Assembly: GCF_015624425.1 (NCBI RefSeq)
Contig: NZ_CP049919.1
Coordinates: forward strand, 3,038,001 to 3,102,000
Reading direction: 5' to 3'
DNA: 64,000 nt
From: Roseateles sp. DAIF2
GTDB lineage: Bacteria > Pseudomonadota > Gammaproteobacteria > Burkholderiales > Burkholderiaceae_C
Positions 42,869 through 51,763 of the stretch are shown here, piece after piece. Numbering within the stretch: the first letter of the stretch is position 1; every line of letters begins with the position of its first letter. The notes under the pieces were generated by a model, which saw nothing but the letters and a program-made list of their open reading frames with translations, had not been told where the DNA came from and did no database searches. Position numbers and translations under genes: made by a program.

Positions 42869-43849
42869 ATGAGCCGTCGAAACTGGATGCGTCGTTGTGG
42901 GGCCCTCGCGGCCGTCTCGCTGCTGGCCCCGATGGCCATCGCCCAGAGCAGCTATCCGAACAAGCCGGTGCGCCTGGTCGTGCCCTTCGCGCCGGGCGGG
43001 ACTACCGACATCATCGCCCGCGTGCTGGCCGAGAAGGTCAACCTCGCGCTGGGCCAGCAGATGATCGTCGACAACAAGGCCGGCGGCGGCGGCATCATCG
43101 GTGCCAACGAGATCGTGCGCGCGACGCCGGACGGCTACACCCTGGGCGTGGCCACCGTCTCGACCACCGCGTCGAACCCGGCGATCAACCCGAAGACGCC
43201 CTACAACCCGCTGACCGACTTCACCTCGATCATCAATGTGGCGGCCACGCCGAATGTGATCGCGGTCCACCCGTCGTTCCCGGCGCGCGACTACAAGGGC
43301 TTCGTTGCCGAGCTGAAGAAGAGCCCCGGCAAGTACAGCTTCGCCAGCTCCGGCACCGGCGGCATCGGCCATATGCAGATGGAGCTCTACAAGAGCCTGG
43401 CCGGCGTGTTCGTGCTGCACATCCCGTATCGCGGCGCCGGCCCGGCGCTGAACGACACGGTGGCCGGCCAGGTGCCGATCATGTTCGACAACCTGCCCTC
43501 GGCGCTGCCCTTCATCAAGGACGGCCGCCTGATTCCGATCGTCGTTGCCGCACCGAGCCGCCTGGCGGTGCTGCCGAATGTGCCGACCTTCAAGGAAGTC
43601 GGCCTGGAGCCGGTCAACCGCATGGCCTACTACGGCATCCACGGCCCGAAGAACCTGCCCAAGGACGTGGTCGACAAGATCAATGCGGCGGTCAAGAAGA
43701 CGGTCGAGCTGCCCGATGTGAAGAAGCGCATCGAGGACACCGGCTCGCTGGTCGTGGCCAACACGCCCGAGCAGTTCGCTGCCCAGACCAAGGCGGAGTT
43801 CGAGATCTACAAGCAGGTGGTCGTGCAGCAGAAGCTGAAGCTGGACTGA
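42869..43849 (+). CDS. Bug/TctC-family periplasmic solute-binding protein
   Basis: A 326-residue binding protein of the tripartite tricarboxylate transporter family, abundant in betaproteobacteria. A signal peptide ends near '[37 protein letters not shown]', whose last part is the family signature, and '[17 protein letters not shown]' and '[30 protein letters not shown]' follow. The ligand is probably a small carboxylate and is unknown. No membrane subunits (TctA/TctB) are nearby, so it is an orphan. A strong AGGAGA site precedes the ATG, and a terminator hairpin follows. Confidence 0.94.
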   Translation: MSRRNWMRRCGALAAVSLLAPMAIAQSSYPNKPVRLVVPFAPGGTTDIIARVLAEKVNLALGQQMIVDNKAGGGGIIGANEIVRATPDGYTLGVATVSTTASNPAINPKTPYNPLTDFTSIINVAATPNVIAVHPSFPARDYKGFVAELKKSPGKYSFASSGTGGIGHMQMELYKSLAGVFVLHIPYRGAGPALNDTVAGQVPIMFDNLPSALPFIKDGRLIPIVVAAPSRLAVLPNVPTFKEVGLEPVNRMAYYGIHGPKNLPKDVVDKINAAVKKTVELPDVKKRIEDTGSLVVANTPEQFAAQTKAEFEIYKQVVVQQKLKLD

Positions 43850-43877
43850 TCGAGAAGTAATAGAAGAAAAGAAGGAG

Positions 43878-43900
43878 GGGCGCCGCGGCGCCCTTTCCTG
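43878..43900 (+). terminator. Intrinsic terminator after the Bug gene
   Basis: GGGCGCC-GC-GGCGCCC (43878-43893) forms a G+C-rich hairpin followed by TTTCCTGTTCTT. The stem begins 29 bp after the Bug stop and lies between it and xerD. Confidence 0.7.
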
Positions 43901-43922
43901 TTCTTACTGGCAGAAAAACAGG

Positions 43923-44834
43923 ATGTCTTCCGAAGCCCATCGCCAGCACAGCCGCCAGGCCATCGAGCGTTTTGCCGAGGCCCTGTGGCTGGAGGACGGC
44001 CTGTCCGCCAACACCCTGGCGGCCTACCGGCGCGACCTGGACCTGCTGGCCGACTGGCTGGCCGCCGGGCCGCATCTGAGCCTGGACCAAGCCGACGAGG
44101 TGCAGCTGCTGGCCTATGCGGCGGCGCGCCATGCCGGCAGCCGGGCGACGACGGCGAACCGGCGCCTGTCGGTGTTCAAGCGCTACTACCGCTGGGCCCT
44201 GCGCGAGCAGCGCATCACGCAAGACCCGACCCTGCGCCTGGCCGCGGCCAAGCAGCCGCTGCGCGTGCCCAAGACCCTGAGCCAGGGGCAGGTCGAGGCG
44301 CTCCTGAACGCGCCGGCGGTGGACGAGCCGCTGGGCCTGCGCGACCGCGCGATGCTGGAGCTGATGTATGCCAGCGGGCTGCGCGTCAGCGAGCTGGTCA
44401 CCCTGAAGAGCGTGCATGTGGGCTTCAAGGAGGCGGTGCTGCGCATCACCGGCAAGGGCGGCAAGGAACGCCTGGTGCCCTTCGGCGAGGAGGCCCATGC
44501 CTGGCTGATGCGCTATCTGCAGGAGGCGCGCGCGCCCCTGCTGAAGGGCCAGCGCAGCGACGCGCTGTTCGTCACGATCCGCGGCGAGGGCATGACGCGC
44601 CAGATGTTCTGGACCCTGGTGAAGAAGCATGCGCTGGCGGCCGGCATCACCGCACCGCTGTCGCCGCATACCCTGCGCCACGCCTTCGCGACCCATCTGC
44701 TGAACCATGGCGCGGACCTGCGCGCGGTGCAACTGCTGCTGGGCCATGCCGACCTGTCGACCACGCAGATCTACACCCATGTGGCGCGCGAGCGGCTGAA
44801 GGCGATCCACGCGGCGCATCACCCACGTGGCTGA
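43923..44834 (+). CDS. xerD: Site-specific tyrosine recombinase XerD
   Basis: A 303-residue recombinase that, with XerC, resolves chromosome dimers at dif. An N-terminal SAM-like domain 'ALWLEDGLSANTLAAYRRDLDLLADWL' is followed by the catalytic domain with Arg in 'YASGLRVSELVTL', Lys in 'GKGGKERLVPFG', 'HTLRHAFATHLLNHGADLRAVQLLLGHADLSTTQIYTHV' supplying His, Arg, His and the nucleophilic Tyr. The core and length match XerD rather than a phage integrase. Start ATG 43923 follows the terminator of the Bug gene by about 20 bp. Confidence 0.93.
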   Translation: MSSEAHRQHSRQAIERFAEALWLEDGLSANTLAAYRRDLDLLADWLAAGPHLSLDQADEVQLLAYAAARHAGSRATTANRRLSVFKRYYRWALREQRITQDPTLRLAAAKQPLRVPKTLSQGQVEALLNAPAVDEPLGLRDRAMLELMYASGLRVSELVTLKSVHVGFKEAVLRITGKGGKERLVPFGEEAHAWLMRYLQEARAPLLKGQRSDALFVTIRGEGMTRQMFWTLVKKHALAAGITAPLSPHTLRHAFATHLLNHGADLRAVQLLLGHADLSTTQIYTHVARERLKAIHAAHHPRG

Positions 44835-44845
44835 GTCGGGACCGA

Positions 44846-44867
44846 GGATCAGCCCTGCGGCTGATCC
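44846..44867. terminator. Hairpin between xerD and the Lrp gene
   Basis: GGATCAGCC / GGCTGATCC is a perfect 9-bp stem with a 4-base loop. It lies 11 bp after the xerD stop and between the converging xerD and Lrp genes, so it may serve both, although there is no T run. Confidence 0.55.
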
Positions 44868-44920
44868 GACGCCCGACGAAGGCCGGGACGCGTCTCGCGC
44901 GGACTGGCCGGGTGGTGGCC

Positions 44921-45403
44921 TCAACGGACCGGCAGTGGGGCAGGAGGCTTGATTTCCTCGAGGCAGATCATCGTGCGGATGTCGGCCACACCGGGCACCT
45001 GCATCAGCTTGTCGGCCAGGAACTGGGACAGGGTCTTCAGGTCGCTGCCGACCACCTTCAGCAGGTAGTCGCTGTCGCCCGAGACCGTGTGGCATTCCAG
45101 GATCTCGGGGAAGTCGCGGATCAGGGCCTCGATCTCGCGCACCCGGCCGAAGGCGCCGGCCTCGATGCTGAGGCTGACGAAGGCGGTGACGCCCAGGCCC
45201 AGCGGCGCCGGATCGACCAGCGCACGATAGCCGCGCAGCACGCCGCGCTCCTCCAGCAGCTTGACGCGCCGCAGGGTCTGCGGCGGCGAGAGATGGATTT
45301 CGGCCGCCAGGTCCACATTGGACAGGCGGCCGTTGCGCTGCAGGACCTCGACGATCTTGCGGTCGATGGCGTCGAGGACCTTGCTGCTGGCGGCTTCGCT
45401 CAT
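44921..45403 (-). CDS. Lrp/AsnC-family transcriptional regulator
   Basis: A 160-residue feast/famine regulator. The N-terminal helix-turn-helix 'LDAIDRKIVEVLQRNGRLSNVDLAAEIHLSPPQTLRRVKLLEERGVL' is followed by a RAM (amino-acid-binding) domain with 'VLRGYRALVDPAPLGL', 'ECHTVSGDSDYLLKVVG' and 'VPGVADIRTMICLEEIK'. An Lrp-type octamer is expected. Start ATG 45401-45403 was chosen over an upstream ATG by family length. It lies 50 bp after the TonB receptor on the same strand and could be transcribed with it. Confidence 0.93.
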   Translation of the reverse strand: MSEAASSKVLDAIDRKIVEVLQRNGRLSNVDLAAEIHLSPPQTLRRVKLLEERGVLRGYRALVDPAPLGLGVTAFVSLSIEAGAFGRVREIEALIRDFPEILECHTVSGDSDYLLKVVGSDLKTLSQFLADKLMQVPGVADIRTMICLEEIKPPAPLPVR

Positions 45404-45452
45404 GGTGGCGCGCATTGTGCGGGCAAATGGCGCCACCGCCGAGCGGCGCGGG

Positions 45453-47675
45453 TCAGAACTTGTAGGACGCGGTCAGCTTGAACTGGCGCGGCTTGCCGTA
45501 GGTGTAGCCGCTCCAGCTGCTGTCGTAGTACTTCTTGTCCAGCAGGTTGTCGATATTGAGCTGCAGCGCGAGCTGCGGGCTCAGCTCATAGCGCGCCATC
45601 AGGTCCAGCAGCGCATAGGCGGGCTGGCCAATGTCGGTCTGCTGCTTGGTGACGGGATGCTCGGACTGCGCCGGCGGCCGGCTCTGCCAGGTCAGGCCGG
45701 CGCCCAGGCTCAGGCCCGGCAGCTGCACGAACTTGTGCTTGCCGAACAGCTTCAGCAGCCGGCGCGAATACTCGCGGGCGACGTCCTGATCCTGTGCGTC
45801 TCGGGCCGAGTACTGGGTCCAGCCGGCACCAATGCTCCAGCCACCGCCCAGCTCGCCCTGCAGCTCCAGCTCGTAGCCCTGCGCACGCACACCGCGCGCG
45901 GCCCGCATCGCCGGGGTCTGGCTGTCGGTGCCGGGCACGAAGAAGCCGGGGTCAGAGACCGCGAAGTTGTCCTGGTTGGTGCGGAACAGCGCGGCCGAGG
46001 CATTCAGGCGCCGGTCCAGGAACTCGCCCTTGATGCCGGCCTCGTAGCTCTTGCCAACTAACGGGTCGAGGTACTTGCCGTTGCGGTCGCGGCTGTCCTG
46101 CGGGTTGAAGATGTCGGTGTAGCTGGCGTAGGCGGACAGTTGTTCGCTGAGATCGTAGACCAGGCCCAGGTAGGGTGTGACCACATCCTCGTGCAGGATC
46201 GTGGGGCTGCCCTGGATGTCCTTCTCCCAGCGGCTCAGGCGCGCGCCGACGATCAACTTGGCTGCGTCGTTGAGTTGCAGACGCGCGGCAGCATAGGCGC
46301 CGCTCTGCACCGTGGTTTCCCGGCTGGCTACCTTCGGCGCTTCCATCACAGGCTTCGCGAAGCTGCCGTCCCAGCGGGAGAAGTCACCCATCGATGTGGA
46401 GGGCGAGGGCTTGGCGCTGTCCCAGCCGGCGCGGGCACGGCTGTGGCTCAGCCCCAGCAGCAGCTCATGCTCGCGGCCCCACAGGCTGAACGGCCCGCTG
46501 GCGCTGAGCGAGACCTGATCCTGCGTAGGGCGGGAGCGGTAATGGTAGGTCTGGGCATTCATGCCCTGGCCGGTGACGCGGTCCGGGAAACCGGTGGCCC
46601 ACAGCAGCAGCGATTCTTCCTTCTGCTTGTAGTGATTCAGGTCGGCGCGCAGGCGCCAGCCATTGTCCAGGCGGTGGCTCAGGCCGGCGAAGGCGGTCTG
46701 CTGCGTCGTGTCCCATTGGTTCCAGCGGGTCGCGGTGGTCTTGCTGCGATCCCAGTCGGTGCGGGTGCCATCCGAGTACCAATAGGTCAGGCCGCCCCAG
46801 TAGACGCCGTTGCGCTTGTCGGTCTGGCTGCTGGCGCCGACGCGCAGCTGGGTCTGCGGGCCGAGGTCGGCGTCGATCACGCCGTAGAAGACGTTGCGCT
46901 TGGTGTTCTCCAGGTCGATATGGGCGTCCTGGCGATGCGTGCCGACTGCGACGCGGGCGCGCACGCGGCCGTCTTCGGTCAGTGGGGTGCTGAGATCGGC
47001 GCTCAGGCCGCGATGCTGGTCGGAGCCCAGGGTGGCCTCGAGCGTGCCGGTGAAGATCTTGCTGCTGGCGCGCTTGCGCACCAGATTGATTGCGGCCGAG
47101 GGGTTGCCGGCACCGGCCAGCAGGCCGGTGGCACCGCGCACGACCTCGATGCGGTCATAGATCACCATGCTGCTGATCTCGCCGCCGATATTGCTGGTGG
47201 TGACCGGCACGCCGTCGAACTGGAAGTTGGTGATGTCGAAGCCGCGCGACGACAGACCGACGCGGCCACGATCGGTGGCCTTCAGCGACAAGCCGGTGGT
47301 GTAGAGGATCGCGTCGCTGACGCTGGCCATTGCCTGGTCCTGCATGCGCTCGCGCGTGATCATCGTGACCGACTGCGGCGTGTCGCGCAGCGACAGGCTC
47401 AGGCCGGTGGCGGACTGGCTGGCGCCGCTGGTGTAGGAGCCGGTGCCTTCGGTGCTGTCGACCTTGGTGCTGACCTTGACCCGCACCACCGGCAGCACGG
47501 CGGCGTCGGCTTCGGTGCTGCCGGGCTGTGCCGCGGTCTGGGCCAGGGCCTGGCCGCTCAGCAGGCCGGCCAGCAGGGCCGCCAGCGGGGCGACCTTGGG
47601 TGCAGCGGCGACGAAGGATGGGGTCGCGCGGCGTGCGCGGGCAGGGCGCCGCGGCGCCGAATGTGGACGAGTCAT
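45453..47675 (-). CDS. TonB-dependent siderophore receptor
   Basis: A 740-residue outer-membrane receptor for ferric siderophores. A long signal region ends in 'GLLSGQALAQ'. A TonB-box-like 'LPVVRVKVS' stretch and the plug domain with 'DTPQSVTMITRERMQDQAMASVSDAILYTTGL' and 'RIEVVRGATGLLAGAGNPSAAINLVRKR' follow. The 22-strand barrel ends 'LNIDNLLDKKYYDSSW...FKLTASYKF' with the terminal Phe. The plug resembles FpvA/FhuE-type receptors. A Fur-box-like site lies upstream at 47733-47754, so expression is probably iron-repressed. Confidence 0.94.
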   Translation of the reverse strand: MTRPHSAPRRPARARRATPSFVAAAPKVAPLAALLAGLLSGQALAQTAAQPGSTEADAAVLPVVRVKVSTKVDSTEGTGSYTSGASQSATGLSLSLRDTPQSVTMITRERMQDQAMASVSDAILYTTGLSLKATDRGRVGLSSRGFDITNFQFDGVPVTTSNIGGEISSMVIYDRIEVVRGATGLLAGAGNPSAAINLVRKRASSKIFTGTLEATLGSDQHRGLSADLSTPLTEDGRVRARVAVGTHRQDAHIDLENTKRNVFYGVIDADLGPQTQLRVGASSQTDKRNGVYWGGLTYWYSDGTRTDWDRSKTTATRWNQWDTTQQTAFAGLSHRLDNGWRLRADLNHYKQKEESLLLWATGFPDRVTGQGMNAQTYHYRSRPTQDQVSLSASGPFSLWGREHELLLGLSHSRARAGWDSAKPSPSTSMGDFSRWDGSFAKPVMEAPKVASRETTVQSGAYAAARLQLNDAAKLIVGARLSRWEKDIQGSPTILHEDVVTPYLGLVYDLSEQLSAYASYTDIFNPQDSRDRNGKYLDPLVGKSYEAGIKGEFLDRRLNASAALFRTNQDNFAVSDPGFFVPGTDSQTPAMRAARGVRAQGYELELQGELGGGWSIGAGWTQYSARDAQDQDVAREYSRRLLKLFGKHKFVQLPGLSLGAGLTWQSRPPAQSEHPVTKQQTDIGQPAYALLDLMARYELSPQLALQLNIDNLLDKKYYDSSWSGYTYGKPRQFKLTASYKF

Positions 47676-47732
47676 GTGAACCTGGGTTTGTGAGGACCTC
47701 GGATGCCGCTGTGGCTCGGATCCGGTTTTTGC

Positions 47733-47754
47733 AAATGCGAATCGATATTATTAC
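47733..47754. promoter_or_regulatory. Fur-box-like site upstream of the siderophore receptor
   Basis: AAATGCGAATCGATATTATT(A) is an AT-rich patch in a G+C-rich surround. AATGCGAAT resembles the half-sites of Fur boxes in Burkholderiales, and the reverse complement gives TAATAATATCGATTCGCATT. It lies 58 bp before the receptor start. The match is partial. Confidence 0.5.
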
Positions 47755-47835
47755 AGTGCCAAATGACGGCACCGTGCCAGAAAAGCCACAGCGCGCCGAA
47801 TAAGTTGCAAGCGGCGGCGGTCGACAATTCGGCGC

Positions 47836-48438
47836 ATGGACCACAGCTTTCTTTCTGCCTTCATCCTGCTGCTCCTGGTGCTGGACCCGCTGGGCAGCCT
47901 GCCGATCTTTATTTCGATCATGCGGGCGGTGCCCAAGGAGCGACGCAAGCTGGTGGCGGCGCGCGAGATCGGCATCGCGTTTGCGGTGCTGCTCGCCTTC
48001 ATGTTCCTGGGCGATGCCTTCCTGCGCCTGATGCACCTGTCCGAGCGCTCGCTGGAGGTGGCCGGCGGCGTGATCCTCCTGATCATCGCGATCCGCATGA
48101 TCTTCGGCAGCAGCAGCGAATCGGCCTATGGCCTAGAGCCGGGCAAGGAGCCCTTCATCTTCCCGCTGGCGGTGCCGCTGCTGGCCGGCCCCTCGGCGAT
48201 GGCCACCGTGCTGCTGCTGGCCTCGCGCCAGCCGGAGCGCATCTGGGACTGGATCGCCGCGCTGACCGCAGCGATGGTGGTTTCGGCCTTGACCCTGCTG
48301 CTGGCGGACCGCATCCGCAAGCTGCTGGGCGATTCGGTGGTTTCGGCGATCGAGAAGCTGATGGGCCTGGTGCTGACCGCGATCGCGGTCGAGATGGTGC
48401 TGGCCGGCCTGAAGCGCTATTTCGTCGGCGGGCTGTAG
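47836..48438 (+). CDS. marC: MarC-family membrane protein
   Basis: A 200-residue, six-helix membrane protein of the MarC/UPF0056 family. Signatures are 'LLLVLDPLGSLPIFI', 'FAVLLAFMFLGDAFLRLM', 'GGVILLIIAIRMIFG' and 'PFIFPLAVPLLAGPSAMATVLLLA'. The function is unsettled: it is no longer considered an antibiotic-resistance determinant in E. coli. It is divergent from the siderophore receptor, and its 3' end overlaps the converging GNAT gene by 22 bp. Confidence 0.92.
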   Translation: MDHSFLSAFILLLLVLDPLGSLPIFISIMRAVPKERRKLVAAREIGIAFAVLLAFMFLGDAFLRLMHLSERSLEVAGGVILLIIAIRMIFGSSSESAYGLEPGKEPFIFPLAVPLLAGPSAMATVLLLASRQPERIWDWIAALTAAMVVSALTLLLADRIRKLLGDSVVSAIEKLMGLVLTAIAVEMVLAGLKRYFVGGL

Positions 48439-48977
48439 TCCGCCTTGTTCGCCTTGTTTGCCCAGTCGGCGGCCGTCAGGCCGTAGACGCTGCAGTCCAT
48501 CTCGTACCAGCGCTCGACGCCGCGGTAGCTCATGCCCAGGCGCCGCATCACCGTGGCCGAGGCGGCATTGTCGGGATGGCAGACCGCCAGCAGCTCCGGC
48601 GCGGCCAGCGGCCCGAAGGCATGGTCGGCCATGGCGCCTGCCGCCTCCGAGGCCAGGCCGCGGCCCCAATGCTCGCACCGCAGCCGCCAACCGAGCTCCA
48701 ATGGATTGGCGCGCTCGCGCCCCAGGTGCTGCACGCAGCCGGCGCCGACCAACTCACCGCCATCGCGCTCAATGAAAGCCCACCAGGAGTAGCCCCATTC
48801 GGCCCAGCGCGCCTTGACGCGCTCGATCACCGCCCGGGTTTCTTCCGGCGTTTCCGGCTTGCCGCCCAGGTAGCGCATCACCTCAGGGTCGCTGTTCATC
48901 CGGTTCAAGCCCTGCAGATGTTCGTCGACAAAGGGTTCCAGGCGCAGGCGCGGGGTCAGCAGGATCGTCATCGGCAT
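48417..48977 (-). CDS. GNAT-family N-acetyltransferase (RimJ/RimL-like)
   Basis: A 186-residue acetyltransferase. 'LLTPRLRLEPFVDEHLQGLNRMNSDPEVMRYLGGKPETPEETRAVIER' is the RimJ/RimL-type N-terminus. Motif A, normally R/Q-x-x-G-x-G/A, reads 'CEHWGRGLASEAAGAM', and 'AVCHPDNAASATVMRRLGM' is the motif B region. The substrate is unknown. The start is the first of two close ATGs (48977 and 48971), neither with a strong ribosome site. The end overlaps marC by 22 bp. Confidence 0.88.
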   Translation of the reverse strand: MPMTILLTPRLRLEPFVDEHLQGLNRMNSDPEVMRYLGGKPETPEETRAVIERVKARWAEWGYSWWAFIERDGGELVGAGCVQHLGRERANPLELGWRLRCEHWGRGLASEAAGAMADHAFGPLAAPELLAVCHPDNAASATVMRRLGMSYRGVERWYEMDCSVYGLTAADWANKANKADYSPPTK

Positions 48978-49088
48978 TCGGTCCGGTCGGGCAGGCAAGC
49001 AGGCGCCAGTCTAGCTACCAGCCTCAATTCCGCAATGCGGAAAGAGGCTTGCGAATCGTGAAAACAGCGCTTGCTGCACCGCGCCATT

Positions 49089-49161
49089 TTTTCTCATTAT
49101 GGTGAAGATCGTTTCATGATCCGGCATTCGCTTTTCAAGCCATTGATTTGAAATGAGAAAA
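49089..49161. repeat. Inverted repeat upstream of aceA
   Basis: TTTTCTCATT (49089-49098) and AATGAGAAAA (49152-49161) are perfect 10-bp inverted copies 53 bp apart. They bracket the promoter-proximal region of aceA in an AT-rich patch and could be paired operator sites permitting DNA looping. Confidence 0.5.
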
Positions 49162-49167
49162 TTTTTA

Positions 49168-49181
49168 GTCTTATATAAGAC
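49168..49181. promoter_or_regulatory. Palindromic operator upstream of aceA
   Basis: GTCTTATATAAGAC is a perfect 14-bp palindrome 95 bp before the aceA start. Its TATATA centre could also supply a -10 element. A dimeric regulator of acetate or fatty-acid use is expected, but its identity is not shown here. Confidence 0.6.
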
Positions 49182-49276
49182 ATAACAGTTCCGCGAGGGC
49201 GGTACGAGGACTACGCTTGAAGCCATTCCAAGCCGTTTTTTTGTACCTCCACCAACCACCCCGCAGGAGCATGACC

Positions 49277-50581
<1,305 letters not shown>

Positions 50582-50631
50582 TGCTGAAAAGGATCTCGAC
50601 CCCACCGGGCACAAGACGGTGAGGTCGACGG

Positions 50632-50662
50632 GCCCGCGGCCAAAAGCCGCGGGCTTTTTTTC
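50632..50662 (+). terminator. Strong intrinsic terminator after aceA
   Basis: GCCCGCGGC / GCCGCGGGC, a perfect 9-bp stem with loop CAAAA (50632-50654), is followed by eight T (50655-50662). It lies 50 bp after the aceA stop and is the clearest intrinsic terminator seen in the window. Confidence 0.92.
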
Positions 50663-51035
50663 GGCTCTTTGCGCGTTGATTGATGATGCTGTGATGGCGA
50701 AGATCTGGGCGCAGGAGGGCGGGCAGACCTGCTGCTACGTGTCCCCCGGCCGCTTCGCGGCCTCCTCCTTGACCTCCGCATCAGGCCCGCCCACCCTCCT
50801 GCTTGGCGCTGCGTTTGGCTTTCTCCGCGAACCACTTGCGGTGGAGGAGCCGGGATGCGGGTGTGCGCAATTGCACAGGTCAAGGAGGAGGGCCGCGCAA
50901 AGCGGCCCGGGGGACACGGAGCAATTGCGCATGCCCGCGTCCCGGCGCCACCCGGCTCTTTGCAGAGGCCATCAAGACCACGCCGGGAATATCACAAGTC
51001 AATGAATAAGAGATTTTTTTAACCGCAGGAAAGGG
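50663..51035. other. Gene-free region with a complex repeat element
   Basis: No gene is seen between the aceA terminator and the end of the FMN reductase gene. The region is mostly a structured repeat (50739-50932), followed by an AT-rich strip (51001-51020) with a run of seven T. Confidence 0.7.
50739..50932. repeat. Large REP/BIME-like inverted repeat element
   Basis: The left arm (50739-50775) begins GTGTCCCCCGGCCGC and ends CTCCTCCTTGACCT. The right arm (50877-50917) is its inverse complement with small insertions (AGGTCAAGGAGGAG ... GGGGGACAC). Each arm has an internal hairpin (GGCCGC-TTC-GCGGCC; GGGCCGC-GCAAA-GCGGCCC). A second inverted pair, GTGCGCAATTGC (50863-50874) and GCAATTGCGCAT (50921-50932), brackets the right arm. 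It is a non-coding, potentially mobile repeat. Confidence 0.8.
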
Positions 51036-51599
51036 TCAGACCTTGCGGTTGCGCTCCACCCAGGCGGCGAAGGCGTTGATGAACTTCTCCAGGAAGGCCT
51101 TGCTCTCGGGCTTGGCGATCGCGCCGTTGGCGTCGAACAGCTCACCGGCGCCGCCGACATAGGCCTCGGGCTGCTGCAGCAGCGGCACGTTCAGGAACAC
51201 CAGCGACTGGCGCAGATGGTGGTTGGCGCCGAAGGCGCCGATCGCGCCGGGCGAGAGGCTGACGATGGCGCCCGGCTTGCCGTCCCAGGCGCTCTGGCCA
51301 TAGGGGCGCGAAGCGATGTCGATCGCGTTCTTCAGCACGCCCGGCACCGAGCGGTTGTACTCGGGCGTGACGAACAGCACCGCGTCCGCGTCCTTGATCC
51401 GCTGCTTGAAGGCCACCGAGGCCGCCGGCGGGTTGGCGTCGTCGTCCTGGTTATAGAGCGGCAGCTCGCCGATCTCGGCGATCTCCAGCAGCAGGCTCGG
51501 CGGCGCCAGCGCCTTCAGCGCCAGCGCCAGCTTGCGGTTCAGCGAATCCTTGCGCAGGCTGCCGACCAGCACGGCGACGCGATGGACCTGTTGACTCAT
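51036..51599 (-). CDS. NAD(P)H-dependent FMN reductase (flavodoxin-like)
   Basis: A 187-residue flavoprotein of the NADPH-dependent FMN/azo/chromate reductase family. 'VAVLVGSLRKDSLNRKLALALKAL' binds FMN phosphate, followed by 'EIGELPLYNQDDD', 'AVLFVTPEYNRSVPGVLKNAIDIASRP' (family signature) and 'GKPGAIVSLSPGAIGAFGANHHLRQSL'. It probably reduces quinones or other electrophiles in the cytoplasm. Start ATG 51597-51599 is preceded by AGGAG with a 10-base gap. The leader upstream (51621-51697) folds into nested perfect stems and may control expression. Confidence 0.93.
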   Translation of the reverse strand: MSQQVHRVAVLVGSLRKDSLNRKLALALKALAPPSLLLEIAEIGELPLYNQDDDANPPAASVAFKQRIKDADAVLFVTPEYNRSVPGVLKNAIDIASRPYGQSAWDGKPGAIVSLSPGAIGAFGANHHLRQSLVFLNVPLLQQPEAYVGGAGELFDANGAIAKPESKAFLEKFINAFAAWVERNRKV

Positions 51600-51620
51600 G
51601 ATTGTGGGACTCCTGTCGTT

Positions 51621-51697
51621 ATCGTTGATGAAGGGGGAACTACAAGGGAACAGCAGACAACCTTGTAGCCGCTTTGGGCCATCCCTGCATCAACGAT
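51621..51697 (-). promoter_or_regulatory. Structured leader upstream of the FMN reductase gene
   Basis: On the minus strand an outer 10-bp stem ATCGTTGATG / CATCAACGAT (51688-51697 and 51621-51630) is extended by AGGG/CCCT after one mismatch. It encloses a perfect 8-bp hairpin CTACAAGG / CCTTGTAG (51661-51668 and 51640-51647). The outer helix ends 6 bases before the AGGAG ribosome site. This could be a cis-acting RNA or a set of protein operators. I cannot match it to a known riboswitch. Confidence 0.6.
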
Positions 51698-51763
51698 TTG
51701 TGAACACCCGAGTGCCGCGCTTGCATAAGGCAGCGCCGAGGGCAAGACCTGCCCCTGGATACG

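Noticed and set aside
44846..44867. dif-like recombination site next to xerD
   Set aside because: The palindrome has a 9-bp stem and a 4-base loop, not the 11-6-11 layout of a dif site, and is better read as a terminator hairpin.
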